From Mesorhizobium sp. B2-4-3 (GTDB lineage: Bacteria; Pseudomonadota; Alphaproteobacteria; Rhizobiales; Rhizobiaceae), in assembly GCF_006442815.1 (NCBI RefSeq), contig NZ_VFVL01000015.1, positions 1 through 64,000 of the forward strand: DNA of 64,000 bases, written 5' to 3'. A program made the position numbers and the translations under genes. Position 1 is the stretch's first letter, and every line of letters starts with the position of its first letter. Below the pieces are notes generated by a model that was given only the letters and a program-made list of their open reading frames with translations, did no database searches and was not told the origin of the DNA. Positions 39,434 to 48,600 of this stretch are shown in pieces.

Positions 39434-39880
39434 TCAAGCAGCCTGTCCGGCGCGCTTCTTCTCGATCTGGCCGATCGCATCGACCACCGCGTCGAAGGTC
39501 AGCATGGTCGAGGCATGGCGCGCCTTGTAGTCGCGCACCGGCTCCAGATATTTGAGGTCGGCGAAACGGCCTTCCGGCGGCGCGCCGTTCTCCTTGAGCA
39601 TCTTCAGCATGGTTTCGCGCACGGCGCGCAGTTCGTCGGCGCGGGCGCCGACCACATGCCGGGCCATGATAGACGACGAGGCCTGGCCGAGCGCGCAGGC
39701 CTTCACGTCATGGGCGAAATCGGTCACCACGTCGCCGTCCATCTTGAGGTCGACGGTAACGGTCGAGCCGCACAATTTGGAATGCGCCCTGGCTGTCGCG
39801 TCGGCATCGTCGAGCCGGCCGATCCGCTCTATGTTCCCGGCGAAACCGAGAATTTTCGCATTGTAGACGTCGTCGATCAT
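39434..39880 (-). CDS. Iron-sulfur cluster assembly scaffold (IscU/NifU-like)
   Basis: 148 residues from the ATG at 39880; the frame is open to 39955, but the family begins at [11 protein letters not shown]. Cys37 in HSKLCGST and Cys62 in [11 protein letters not shown] match two of the three cluster-ligand Cys of IscU. The third position, in the ARHAST stretch near the C terminus, is Ser or Ala. Such two-Cys members are known in alphaproteobacteria; their scaffold activity is not proven. It lies between folE and yidD, a common rhizobial order. Confidence 0.85.
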   Translation of the reverse strand: MIDDVYNAKILGFAGNIERIGRLDDADATARAHSKLCGSTVTVDLKMDGDVVTDFAHDVKACALGQASSSIMARHVVGARADELRAVRETMLKMLKENGAPPEGRFADLKYLEPVRDYKARHASTMLTFDAVVDAIGQIEKKRAGQAA

Positions 39881-40080
39881 ATTTTTCCAATCCGTCGCCG
39901 CCAAGCGAACAGGCTTTGCCGCTCTCGCGTCTTCCTTTCGCGCCGCCAGAACCATATATAATAATCGCAGTCGGGCATCGACAAGGCGACGACAAGCCGC
40001 TGTCCCTGCTCATATGTTCACGCCGCTTGCGGGATGGAAATGGGCGATTTTCACCCAAAAGGTCGTGGTCCGTTCAACTC

Positions 40081-40100
40081 GTCCCACCTTTGAGTGGGAC
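40081..40100. promoter_or_regulatory. Perfect hairpin in the folE leader
   Basis: GTCCCAC (40081-40087) pairs with GTGGGAC (40094-40100) across CTTTGA, 16 bases before the folE start codon and next to its GGGAGA. It could affect translation or be an operator. Confidence 0.5.
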
Positions 40101-40116
40101 TACGGGAGACGCCTTT

Positions 40117-40746
40117 ATGGATGCCGTCATCAAGAAAATCATGCCCCCATCCGAGTATTTGGACAAGCCGGTCACCGACAGGCCGAGCGAAGCCGAGGTC
40201 GAGGCCGCCGTGCGCACGCTTTTGCGCTGGACCGGCGACAATCCAGACCGCGAAGGCCTGATCGACACGCCCAAGCGTGTCACCAAAGCCTTCCGCGAAA
40301 TGTTCAACGGCTATGACATGTGCCCGGCCGACGAGCTTGGCCGCACCTTCGAGGAAGTCGCCGGCTATGACGATCTCGTCATTGTCAGGGACATAAAGTT
40401 CCATTCGCATTGCGAGCACCACATGGTGCCGATCATCGGCAAGGCGCATGTCGGCTATCTGCCGGACGGCAAGGTCGTCGGCCTGTCGAAGATCGCGCGT
40501 GTCGTCGACATCTTCGCGCATCGCCTGCAGACCCAGGAAGCGATGACGGCGCAGATCGCCGGCGTTATCCAGGACGTTCTCAACCCGCGCGGCGTCGCCG
40601 TCATGCTCGAAGCCGAGCATATGTGCATGGCCATGCGCGGCATCCGCAAGCAGGGCTCGACCACGCTGACCTCAACCTTCACCGGCGTCTTCAAGGACAC
40701 GCCCGAGGAGCAGGTCCGCTTCGTCACCATGGTGCGCGCCGGCTGA
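40117..40746 (+). CDS. folE: GTP cyclohydrolase I
   Basis: 209 residues from the ATG at 40117, with GGGAGA upstream. Family signatures: [35 protein letters not shown] with the zinc Cys and His, [20 protein letters not shown] and [13 protein letters not shown] with the second zinc Cys. It makes dihydroneopterin triphosphate, the first step to folate. It is followed 41 bases downstream by hisI on the same strand. The 161-base leader holds an AT-rich promoter-like stretch near 39956-39965. Confidence 0.96.
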   Translation: MDAVIKKIMPPSEYLDKPVTDRPSEAEVEAAVRTLLRWTGDNPDREGLIDTPKRVTKAFREMFNGYDMCPADELGRTFEEVAGYDDLVIVRDIKFHSHCEHHMVPIIGKAHVGYLPDGKVVGLSKIARVVDIFAHRLQTQEAMTAQIAGVIQDVLNPRGVAVMLEAEHMCMAMRGIRKQGSTTLTSTFTGVFKDTPEEQVRFVTMVRAG

Positions 40747-40787
40747 TTTTGCCGGCCCTCGCCGGCCCGAACATACAAGGACCGGCG

Positions 40788-41246
40788 ATGTCGGCAGTCG
40801 AATTTCCAAACGCTCCATCAGACAAGAAAGCGCTGGAGGAAAGCACTGTTCTTTCTCCGCGCTTCGATGCCGCGGGCCTCGTCACCGTCGTCGTCACCGA
40901 TGCCGGCGACGGCATGCTGCTGATGGTCGCGCATATGAACGCCGAGGCGCTGGCGCTCACGCTTGAGACCGGGATCGCCCACTACTGGTCGCGCTCACGC
41001 AACGCGCTGTGGAAGAAGGGCGAGACCTCGGGCAATTTCCAGCACGTCGTCGAGATGCGCACGGATTGTGACCAGGACGCGATATGGTTGTGCGTCAAAG
41101 TGTTGGGCCACGACGCAACTTGTCACACCGGCAGACGTTCCTGCTTTTATCGGACGGTGGGGCTGAACGACGGCAAGGCGACGCTTGCCGACGACGGCAG
41201 CAAGCCGCTGTTCGATGCGGTTGAGACGTATCGGAAGCCGGTGTGA
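40788..41246 (+). CDS. hisI: Phosphoribosyl-AMP cyclohydrolase
   Basis: 152 residues; AAGG precedes the ATG at 40788. Monofunctional HisI form without the HisE domain. Signatures: [17 protein letters not shown]-type stretch [29 protein letters not shown] and [11 protein letters not shown] with the zinc Cys residues. Catalyses the third step of histidine synthesis. It is linked to folE, both being purine-ring-opening cyclohydrolases. No other his gene is in the window. Confidence 0.95.
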   Translation: MSAVEFPNAPSDKKALEESTVLSPRFDAAGLVTVVVTDAGDGMLLMVAHMNAEALALTLETGIAHYWSRSRNALWKKGETSGNFQHVVEMRTDCDQDAIWLCVKVLGHDATCHTGRRSCFYRTVGLNDGKATLADDGSKPLFDAVETYRKPV

Positions 41247-41330
41247 ACCATTCAATATTCACAAACCACTCATATTCACTATTCTCAAATATCCTTGCGG
41301 TAGAAGGGATATGGGACAAGGGAGATCGTG

Positions 41331-42296
41331 ATGCTCGAATGGGCGTCATTGCGCAGCAGACCTGACGTTCGGGAGGCCAACGGCCCCGCATCGTCCGGCG
41401 GCGCGTCTGACCCGAAGCCAGGCAGGAAAGCCGGTATCTCGCTGGCGCTCGGCGGCGGATGCGCCCGCGGCTGGGCCCATATCGGCGTGCTGCGCGCGCT
41501 TGACGAGGCCGGCATCGAAGTATCGATGATCGCCGGCACCTCGATCGGGGCGCTGGTCGGCGGCTGCTACCTTGCCGGCAAGCTTGACGAACTGGAAGAA
41601 TTCGCCAGAAGCCTGACCAAGCGGCGCATTTTCGGCCTTCTCGATCTCAATCTTCGCGGCAGCGGCCTGTTCGGCGGCATGAGGCTCGATCAGCGCCTGC
41701 GCGAGCACCTCGACGGCGCCCGCTTCGAGGACCTGGCGAAGCCCTTCGTCGCCGTCGCTTCCGAAATCCGCACCGGCCATGAGATATGGCTGTCGAGCGG
41801 CTCGCTCGTCACCGCCATGCGCGCCTCCTATGCGCTGCCAGGCGTCTTCGAGCCGGTGGCCTGCAACGGCCGCATGCTGGTCGACGGCGCGCTGGTCAAT
41901 CCGGTGCCGGTCTCGGTCTGCCGCGCCTATGAGCAGCCGCTCGTCGTGGCCGTCAACCTGCATTACGACCTGTTCGGCCGCGCCGCCGTCATCAAGCACA
42001 GCGCCGGCGAGCTGCTTGTCGAGAACGACGCGCCGCGCCCGGGCCACGTCAATTCCCAGTCACACCAGACCCGCCTTGGTATCACCGGCGTCATGGTGGA
42101 GGCCTTCAACATCATCCAGGACCGGATTTCGCGGGCCAGGCTCGCAGGCGATCCGCCAGATATGTCGCTGCAGCCCAAGCTCAGCCATATCGGCCTGACG
42201 GAATTCCATCGCGCCGACGAGGCGATCAGCCTCGGCTACCAGGCGACGAAGTCCCAGATCAACGAACTGACCCGGCTGCAGTCCGTTCTGGTCTGA
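41331..42296 (+). CDS. Patatin-like phospholipase (RssA-type)
   Basis: 321 residues from the ATG at 41331 (GGAG at 41321-41324); a GTG one codon earlier is too near the ribosome-binding site. The oxyanion loop GGGCARG is at 41-47, the nucleophile Ser71 in GTSIG at 69-73, and the Asp of the dyad in LVDGALVNPVP. No signal peptide, so it is probably a cytoplasmic or membrane-associated lipase. The stretch 41247-41330 before it is AT-rich with two ATATTCAC repeats. Confidence 0.9.
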   Translation: MLEWASLRSRPDVREANGPASSGGASDPKPGRKAGISLALGGGCARGWAHIGVLRALDEAGIEVSMIAGTSIGALVGGCYLAGKLDELEEFARSLTKRRIFGLLDLNLRGSGLFGGMRLDQRLREHLDGARFEDLAKPFVAVASEIRTGHEIWLSSGSLVTAMRASYALPGVFEPVACNGRMLVDGALVNPVPVSVCRAYEQPLVVAVNLHYDLFGRAAVIKHSAGELLVENDAPRPGHVNSQSHQTRLGITGVMVEAFNIIQDRISRARLAGDPPDMSLQPKLSHIGLTEFHRADEAISLGYQATKSQINELTRLQSVLV

Positions 42297-42394
42297 ATTC
42301 CGCTACTTCCTCTACACATTGATTTGGAAAGATTGCACGCCTGTCGGGCAAGGCTATCAACGTCCGTTGCGGTAGTCAGCGCAAACGCTGGCAA

Positions 42395-42620
42395 TAAGCT
42401 GAAGGCTCCTGAACCTCGTCATTCCAGGGCGGAGCAAGGAGCGAAGCGACGCGCGCAGACCCTGGAATCCATGCCGTTACCTGGACCGAAGTGTGCAACG
42501 GTGCAGAATTCTGGACCGCCGCGGCGCTTCCAAGCCACGGCATGGATCCTCGGGTCTGCGCGCGTCGCTTCGCCCGTGGATGACGATCGCGATAGGCGTC
42601 TCGGCCAATCGCCAAAGCAT
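42395..42620. repeat. Long palindromic intergenic repeat, family C copy 1
   Basis: Core 42417-42585. The left arm (CGTCATTCCAGGGCGGAGC ... GCGCGCAGACC) and right arm (GGGTCTGCGCGCGTCGCTTC ... GTGGATGACG) are reverse complements over about 50-60 bases with mismatches, around a loop of about 70 bases. Flanking sequence is also shared with the copy at 52527-52760. It fills most of the 386-base gene-free gap 42297-42682. Confidence 0.8.
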
Positions 42621-42682
42621 GGGATCTGCCAAGCACACTAACCAACCGGTCAGAACGTCTGTGTTAAAGTACTATTGCGTCG

Positions 42683-44467
42683 TTAGGCTAGCGCCGCATC
42701 GCTGATGCGAAACTGCACCGTGCGGTTGCCGTTCCAGTAATTGCCCGAGAGCGAACCGGCGATATGCACGGTCCTGCCCCTGTTTTTGAACAGGAATTCA
42801 CCGAGCGCGGTGTCGACGGCACGGAACGCCATGGCCTGGATATTGCCGCCGCTTTGCGACTGCAGGTCCACGCGGATGTGGTTAGTGCCGACCGCGCGCG
42901 CGCCGGCCAGCCGATGGCGCGGCAGCACGAACACCGGCGCGATGTATCCGGCGCCGAACGGCCCGGCTTTCTCCAGCGCGTCGAGCAGCGCGATCGTGGC
43001 GCCCTCGGCGGCCAAGGCGCCGTCGATCGCCAGGCTCTCCTCGTTCTGCAGCCGGAACACGTCGGCCGCGGCGCGCTGCTCGAAAAAGGCGCGCAGTTCG
43101 CCTAGCTTGGCGCGCTCGACGGTGATGCCCGCCGCCATTGCGTGGCCGCCGCCCTTGAGGATCAGTCCGGCCTCGGCCGCCTCGCGGACCAACCGGCCGA
43201 GATCGAAGCCGGTCACCGAACGGCCGGAGCCCGTGCCGATGCCGGTCGAATTGAAGGCGATGGCAAAGGCAGGCCGGCGCGCATAATCCTTGAGCCGCGA
43301 AGCAATCAGCCCGACGATGCCCGGATGCCAGCTGTTGCTGGCGGTGACGATGACTGCCGGGCCGTTGCCGCCGGCAAGCTCCGCATCGGCCTCGGCGCGC
43401 GCCTGCGCCAGCATCTCCTGCTCCATCTGCTGCCGTTCCTGGTTCAGCCGGTCCAGCGTCTCGGCAATCCCTGTCGCCTCGACGGGATCGTCGGTGGCCA
43501 AAAGCCGGCTACCGAGCGCGGCATCGCCGATGCGGCCGCCGGCATTGATGCGCGGCCCGATCAGGAAGGACAGATGGAAGGTGTTGATCGGCTCGCCGAT
43601 GCGCGACACCCGCGCCAGCGCCGCAAGCCCCTCATTCTTCTGCTGGCGCAACACCTGCAGGCCCTTGACGACGAAGGCGCGGTTGACACCGGTGAGCGGC
43701 ACCACGTCGCAGACCGTCGCCAGCGCCACCAGGTCGAGCATTGAAAGCAGATCGACCGGCGCGGCGTCCGGCAGCCTTTCGCGCAACACCTTCGCCGTCT
43801 GGACAAGACACAGGAAGACGACGCCGGCGGCGCACAGATATCCCTGCCCCGACAGGTCGTCCTCGCGATTGGGATTGACCACAGCCTCCGCCGCCGGCAA
43901 CGAGCCGCCGACCTGGTGATGATCGAGCACCACGACATCGGCGCCGGCCTCTGCGGCCGCGTCGATCGAGGTCGCGCTGTTGGTGCCGCAGTCGACGGTG
44001 ACGATCAGCTTCGCGCCGCGCGAGATCAACTCCCGCATCGCTTCCGGATTGGGTCCGTAGCCTTCGAAGATGCGGTCCGGGATGTAGATTTCCGACGGCA
44101 CCGAAAAATGTGTGAGAAAGCGTTTTAGGAGCGCCGACGATGCCGCGCCGTCGACGTCGTAGTCGCCGAAAATCGCCACTTTTTCGTGCGCGACGATCGC
44201 ATCGGCCAGCCTCGCCGCCGCTTTCTCCATATCGGTCAGCGATGCCGGGTTCGGCAGAAGCTCGCGAATGGTCGGATCGAGGAAACGCTCGGTCTGCTCC
44301 ACGCTGACGCCGCGCCCGGCAAGCACCCGCGCCACAATATCCGGCACGCCATGGCCTTGTGCGATCGCGAGCGCGGCCATGTCCTGCCGCTCGGTCAGCC
44401 GGTGTTCCCAGGAAACACCAGTCGCCGATTGCCTGACATCGAGGAAGAGGCGCTTTTCGCCGATCAA
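42683..44467 (-). CDS. recJ: Single-stranded-DNA-specific exonuclease RecJ
   Basis: 594 residues from a TTG at 44467, directly after the stop of the upstream gene, with GGAAAG before it; the next ATG would cut a conserved N terminus. DHH-family motifs: GDYDVDG at 101-107, VTVDCGTNS, VVLDHHQVGG, and the DHHA1 motif region LKGGGHAMAAGITV, then an OB-like C-terminal domain. It degrades single strands 5' to 3' in repair and recombination. It probably forms a transcript with the DUF6434 gene. Confidence 0.94.
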   Translation of the reverse strand: MIGEKRLFLDVRQSATGVSWEHRLTERQDMAALAIAQGHGVPDIVARVLAGRGVSVEQTERFLDPTIRELLPNPASLTDMEKAAARLADAIVAHEKVAIFGDYDVDGAASSALLKRFLTHFSVPSEIYIPDRIFEGYGPNPEAMRELISRGAKLIVTVDCGTNSATSIDAAAEAGADVVVLDHHQVGGSLPAAEAVVNPNREDDLSGQGYLCAAGVVFLCLVQTAKVLRERLPDAAPVDLLSMLDLVALATVCDVVPLTGVNRAFVVKGLQVLRQQKNEGLAALARVSRIGEPINTFHLSFLIGPRINAGGRIGDAALGSRLLATDDPVEATGIAETLDRLNQERQQMEQEMLAQARAEADAELAGGNGPAVIVTASNSWHPGIVGLIASRLKDYARRPAFAIAFNSTGIGTGSGRSVTGFDLGRLVREAAEAGLILKGGGHAMAAGITVERAKLGELRAFFEQRAAADVFRLQNEESLAIDGALAAEGATIALLDALEKAGPFGAGYIAPVFVLPRHRLAGARAVGTNHIRVDLQSQSGGNIQAMAFRAVDTALGEFLFKNRGRTVHIAGSLSGNYWNGNRTVQFRISDAALA

Positions 44468-44692
44468 CTACGCTTTCCGCTTTTCAACCTGGCGGCGGAG
44501 CCATTCGTCCGCCGCATCGCCCATGGTCTTTTCCGTACCATTCTTGAGCCAGGCCATGAAAGGGCGGTCGAACCGGAATGCACCGCCGCATTCGCGCGTG
44601 AGAAAGCGGCGCACATTCTGGGTGTTGCGATAGGATTTCGTGATGGGAGTAGCACGCGAAATCGGATCCGCGTGCCAGTCGAACGCATTCAT
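44468..44692 (-). CDS. DUF6434-type small protein
   Basis: 74 residues from the ATG at 44692 (AGGGA upstream); the frame is open to 44758. The sequence FDWHADPISRATPITKSY, RNTQNVRRFL and FDRPFMAWLKNG followed by KTMGDAADEW fits the DUF6434 family, in which these phrases recur. No known activity. Its TAG stop directly abuts the recJ start codon, so the two are co-translated, and a role in nucleic acid metabolism is possible but not shown. Confidence 0.75.
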   Translation of the reverse strand: MNAFDWHADPISRATPITKSYRNTQNVRRFLTRECGGAFRFDRPFMAWLKNGTEKTMGDAADEWLRRQVEKRKA

Positions 44693-44763
44693 CGTCGGAT
44701 CCCTGCGGCCAGTGTCGTTGTCGCCGAAATGGCTAACAACTGCGATCCGGCTCCGCAAGAGGT

Positions 44764-45747
44764 CTAGAACTTATCCAGATCCTGATGCCTGGCCTTGATC
44801 TCGCGCACCGTGCGCGAGGACGAGCGCAGCACGATGGTGTGCGTGGTGATGAAGGTGCGGCCGAACTTCACCCCGTCGAGCAAATTGCCGTCGGTGACGC
44901 CGGTCGCCGCGAAGAGCACGTCGCCGCGCGCCATGTCCTGGGCGCGGTAGATCCGCTTCGGGTCGGAAATGCCCATCTTCTGCGCCCGCGCCACCTTCTC
45001 CGCCGTGTCGAGGATCAGCCGGCCCTGCATCTGTCCGCCGGTGCAGCGAAGTGCGGCCGCCGCCAGCACGCCCTCCGGCGCGCCGCCGGTGCCGAGATAG
45101 ATGTCGATGCCGGTCTCGTCCGGATCGGTGGTGTGGATGACGCCGGCGACATCGCCGTCGCCGATCAGCCGGATCGCCGCACCCGTGGCGCGCACTGCGT
45201 CGATCAGCTTGGTGTGACGCGGCCGGTCGAGGATGCAGGCGGTGATGTCGGAAACGGCCACGCCCTTGGCCCTGGCCAGATTGGCGAGGTTCTCGGCCGG
45301 CGAGGCGTCGATGTCGATCAGGTCTTCGGGATAGCCTGGACCGATGGCGATCTTGTCCATGTAGACGTCGGGTGCGAACAGCAGACTGCCCTTTTCCGCA
45401 ATCGCGATGACGGCAAGCGCATTGGGCAGGTTCTTGGCGCAGATCGTCGTGCCTTCGAGCGGATCGAGCGCGATGTCGACGGCCGGACCTTTGCCGGTGC
45501 CGACCTCCTCGCCGATATAGAGCATCGGCGCCTCGTCGCGCTCGCCTTCGCCGATCACCACCGTGCCTTTGATGGCCAGCCGGTTGAGCTCCTGGCGCAT
45601 GGCGTCGACCGCCACCTGGTCGGCGGCCTTCTCATCGCCGCGCCCGCGCAGCCTTGCCGCCGCGACCGCCGCCCGCTCGGTGACGCGCACGACTTCCATG
45701 GTAAGGATCCGATCGAGACCAGCGACGATGTTCTGGGCCATGTTCAT
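44764..45747 (-). CDS. glpX: Class II fructose-1,6-bisphosphatase
   Basis: 327 residues. GlpX-type signatures: AADQVAVDAMRQEL, VIGEGERDEAPMLYIGE, DIALDPLEGTTICAKN, and GTGGAPEGVLAAAALRC. It dephosphorylates fructose-1,6-bisphosphate in gluconeogenesis; in some bacteria it also takes sedoheptulose-1,7-bisphosphate. It lies downstream of hom on the same strand, a frequent rhizobial order, but 215 bases and a hairpin repeat separate them. Confidence 0.95.
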   Translation of the reverse strand: MNMAQNIVAGLDRILTMEVVRVTERAAVAAARLRGRGDEKAADQVAVDAMRQELNRLAIKGTVVIGEGERDEAPMLYIGEEVGTGKGPAVDIALDPLEGTTICAKNLPNALAVIAIAEKGSLLFAPDVYMDKIAIGPGYPEDLIDIDASPAENLANLARAKGVAVSDITACILDRPRHTKLIDAVRATGAAIRLIGDGDVAGVIHTTDPDETGIDIYLGTGGAPEGVLAAAALRCTGGQMQGRLILDTAEKVARAQKMGISDPKRIYRAQDMARGDVLFAATGVTDGNLLDGVKFGRTFITTHTIVLRSSSRTVREIKARHQDLDKF

Positions 45748-45809
45748 GGATTACGCATTCCTCGTTGTCATGAGGGCGGTCAGTTATGAACCGCCCTAAT
45801 CGTTGCTTC

Positions 45810-45863
45810 GAGCAATTCCAGAACGGTTGAACACCGGAATTGCTCCGCCTCCCGCCAGAGGCG
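45810..45863. repeat. Inverted repeat followed by a small hairpin
   Basis: GAGCAATTCC (45810-45819) and GGAATTGCTC (45836-45845) are perfect 10-bp arms around a 16-base spacer. Two bases on, CGCCTC (45846-45851) pairs with GAGGCG (45858-45863). The AATTCC/GGAATT stem recalls the family B element at 27816-27856. It lies between hom and glpX. Confidence 0.65.
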
Positions 45864-45962
45864 CGCTTCTTCTGGCAAAGCTCCATGACAACGGCAAGAC
45901 TTGCCCCGTCAATTTTTGAAATGACAGCAAAATCAATCGATTGAAGACGGAATCGGACTTGG

Positions 45963-47276
45963 CTATTCCGCCCGCTCGATGCGGATCACCTGCGGCTTGT
46001 CGGTCAAATGACCGTCCTTGGTGATGCCTTCGACGGCCTTGCGCACCGCCGCTTCCGTCGTCTCGTGGGTGACGAGGATGACCGTCTTCTGCGCCTGTGT
46101 TTCCGCGCCGGCCGCCTGCTGGACGATCGATTCCAGCGAGATGTCGTTATCGGCCATGCGTTTGGCGATGGCCGCGAAGACGCCCGTGCGGTCATGCACG
46201 GTCAGTCGGATGAAATAGCCGCCGGCATGGCTGCGCATCTGCGCCTTCTTGTAGGGCTTCAGTTCCTTCGCCGGCCAGCCGAAGACCGGGCCATGCTGGA
46301 AGCCCGGTCGGCTCTTGGCGATGTCGGCGATGTCGCCGACGACCGCCGAAGCGGTCGCATTGCCGCCGGCGCCCGGGCCGGAAAGCAGAAGCTCGCCCAG
46401 GATATCGGTCTCGATCGCCACCGCGTTGGTGACGCCATGCACCTGCGCGATGACCGACGCCGTCGGCACCATGGTCGGATGGACACGCTGCTCTATCCCG
46501 CTGTCGGTGCGCTGCGCGACGCCGAGCAGCTTGATGCGGTAGCCGAGATCGCCCGCCGCGCGGATGTCGGCCTGGGTGATGTTGGAGATGCCTTCCATAT
46601 AGATGTCGCCGGCGGCGATCCTGGTGCCGAAGGCAAGGCTGGTCAGGATCGACAGCTTGTGCGCCGTGTCATGGCCTTCGATATCGAAGGTCGGATCGGC
46701 TTCGGCATAGCCGAGCCGCTGCGCGTCCCTCAGGCAGGCGTCGAACGAGATGCCTTCCGCCTCCATGCGGGTCAGGATGTAGTTGCAGGTGCCGTTGAGG
46801 ATGCCGAAGACGCGGGTCACCGCGTTGCCCGCCATCGCCTCTCGCATCGTCTTGATGACCGGGATGCCGCCGGCCACCGCCGCCTCGTAGTTGAGCAGCA
46901 CGCCCTTCTTCTCGGCGATTTCCGCCAGTTGCACGCCGTGCTTGGCAAGCAGCGCCTTGTTGGCGGTCACGACATGACGCCCGGCCTCGAGCGCCGCCTT
47001 CACCGACAGCCGCGCCGGCCCCTCGTCGCCGCCGATCAGTTCGACGAAGACGTCGATATCGGCCCGCTCGGCCATCTTGACCGGATCGTCGAACCATTTC
47101 GCGGCGCTCAGATCGATGCCGCGGTCGCGTTTCGGATCGCGGGCCGAAACGGCGGTCACGACGATGTCGCGACCGCACTGCCGGGTAAGCTCGGCCGCCT
47201 TGTCGCGCAGCACGCGCGCCACCGAGGCGCCTACCGTGCCAAGGCCGGCAATTCCAACACGCAACGCTTCAGCCAT
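45963..47276 (-). CDS. hom: Homoserine dehydrogenase
   Basis: 437 residues. N-terminal NAD(P) fold with VGIAGLGTVGASVARVL, then VTANKALLAKHG, GGIPVIKTMRE, the catalytic core LNGTCNYILTRME and GYAEADPTFDIEGHD, and a C-terminal ACT domain from about 350 (FIRLTVHDRTGVFAAIAKRM) that should sense threonine. It reduces aspartate semialdehyde to homoserine. It follows the AlaC-type aminotransferase gene by 58 bases on the same strand, so an amino-acid operon is likely. Confidence 0.96.
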   Translation of the reverse strand: MAEALRVGIAGLGTVGASVARVLRDKAAELTRQCGRDIVVTAVSARDPKRDRGIDLSAAKWFDDPVKMAERADIDVFVELIGGDEGPARLSVKAALEAGRHVVTANKALLAKHGVQLAEIAEKKGVLLNYEAAVAGGIPVIKTMREAMAGNAVTRVFGILNGTCNYILTRMEAEGISFDACLRDAQRLGYAEADPTFDIEGHDTAHKLSILTSLAFGTRIAAGDIYMEGISNITQADIRAAGDLGYRIKLLGVAQRTDSGIEQRVHPTMVPTASVIAQVHGVTNAVAIETDILGELLLSGPGAGGNATASAVVGDIADIAKSRPGFQHGPVFGWPAKELKPYKKAQMRSHAGGYFIRLTVHDRTGVFAAIAKRMADNDISLESIVQQAAGAETQAQKTVILVTHETTEAAVRKAVEGITKDGHLTDKPQVIRIERAE

Positions 47277-47334
47277 GTCCGGCGACGCCCCTCAACTTGC
47301 AGAAAAATGTCAGGTGCAAAAAATGTCAGGCAAC

Positions 47335-48552
47335 TCAACGATGAGCGGCTAAAGGCACCACGTTGTTGGGCTGCTTGGCGGTGGTCGCGAGGAACTTCTT
47401 GATGTTGCGAGCGGCCTGGCGGATCCGGTGCTCGTTCTCGACCAGCGCCACGCGCACATAGTCGTCGCCATGCTCGCCGAAGCCGACGCCCGGCGCCACC
47501 GCGACATCCGCATGCTCGATGAGCAGCTTGGAGAATTCCAGCGAGCCGAGATGGCGGAACGGCTCCGGGATCGGCGCCCAGGCGAACATCGAGGCCGCGG
47601 GCGCCGGAATGGTCCAGCCGGCGCGGCCGAAGGAATCGACCATCACGTCGCGCCGCTTGTGGTAGATCTCGCGCACCTCCTCGATGTCGGCGCCATCGCC
47701 GTTTAGCGCATGCGCCGCCGCAACCTGGATCGGTGTGAACGCGCCATAGTCGAGATAGGACTTCACCCGGGTCAGCGCCGAAATCAGGCGCTCGTTGCCG
47801 ACCGCGAAACCCATGCGCCATCCAGGCATGGAAAAGGTCTTCGACATCGAGGTGAACTCGACGCAGACATCCATCGCGCCCGGCACCTGCAGCACCGACG
47901 GCGGCGGATTGCCGTCGAAATAGATTTCCGAATAGGCGAGATCCGACAGGATGATGATGTCGTTCTTCTTCGCGAAGGCGACCACGTCCTTGTAGAAGTC
48001 GAGCGAGGCGACAAGCGCCGTCGGGTTCGACGGATAGTTGAGGATCAGCGCCAGCGGCTTCGGGATCGAATGGCGGATGCCGCGCTCGACCGCCGGGATG
48101 AAGCCGTCATCGGGCTCGACCTGAAGCGAGCGGATAACGCCGCCCGACATGATGAAGCCGAAGGCATGGATCGGATAGGTCGGATTGGGGCACAGGATGA
48201 CGTCGCCGGGCGCGGTGATCGCCTGCGCCATGTTGGCGAAGCCCTCCTTCGAGCCCAGCGTCGCCACCACTTGCGTGTCGGGGTTGAGCTTCACGCCGAA
48301 GCGGCGTTGATAATAATTCGCCTGGGCGCGGCGCAGGCCGGGAATGCCGCGCGACGACGAATAGCGATGCGTGCGCGGATCGCGCACCACTTCGCACAAT
48401 TTGTCGACGATGGCTTTCGGCGTCGGCAGATCCGGATTGCCCATGCCGAGGTCGATGATGTCGGCGCCGCGCGAACGGGCGCTGGCCTTCAGCCGATTGA
48501 CCTGCTCGAACACGTAGGGCGGAAGCCGGCGTACCTTGTGAAATTCTTCCAT
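47335..48552 (-). CDS. Alanine/LL-diaminopimelate-type aminotransferase (AlaC-like)
   Basis: 405 residues, PLP fold type I. Landmarks: DLGMGNPDLPTP, YSSSRGIPGLRRA, NYPSNPTALV, SDLAYSEIYFDG and the PLP lysine in SMSKTFSMPGWRMG. The sequence matches the AlaC group, often placed before hom in rhizobia, better than true LL-diaminopimelate aminotransferases. It probably interconverts pyruvate and alanine, or takes part in methionine/threonine branch metabolism. Confidence 0.9.
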   Translation of the reverse strand: MEEFHKVRRLPPYVFEQVNRLKASARSRGADIIDLGMGNPDLPTPKAIVDKLCEVVRDPRTHRYSSSRGIPGLRRAQANYYQRRFGVKLNPDTQVVATLGSKEGFANMAQAITAPGDVILCPNPTYPIHAFGFIMSGGVIRSLQVEPDDGFIPAVERGIRHSIPKPLALILNYPSNPTALVASLDFYKDVVAFAKKNDIIILSDLAYSEIYFDGNPPPSVLQVPGAMDVCVEFTSMSKTFSMPGWRMGFAVGNERLISALTRVKSYLDYGAFTPIQVAAAHALNGDGADIEEVREIYHKRRDVMVDSFGRAGWTIPAPAASMFAWAPIPEPFRHLGSLEFSKLLIEHADVAVAPGVGFGEHGDDYVRVALVENEHRIRQAARNIKKFLATTAKQPNNVVPLAAHR

Positions 48553-48600
48553 TTCAGTTCCAGACGGTCAAAGGGGGCGCTTTCGGCGCGCGATATAAAC

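Noticed and set aside
41247..41330. ATATTCAC repeats before the patatin-like gene as a CRISPR-like or iteron array
   Set aside because: Only two short copies are present, without regular spacers; more likely an AT-rich promoter.
42324..42641. 105-codon ORF on the plus strand
   Set aside because: It lies wholly within the family C palindrome, and a similar ORF is not kept in the other copy.
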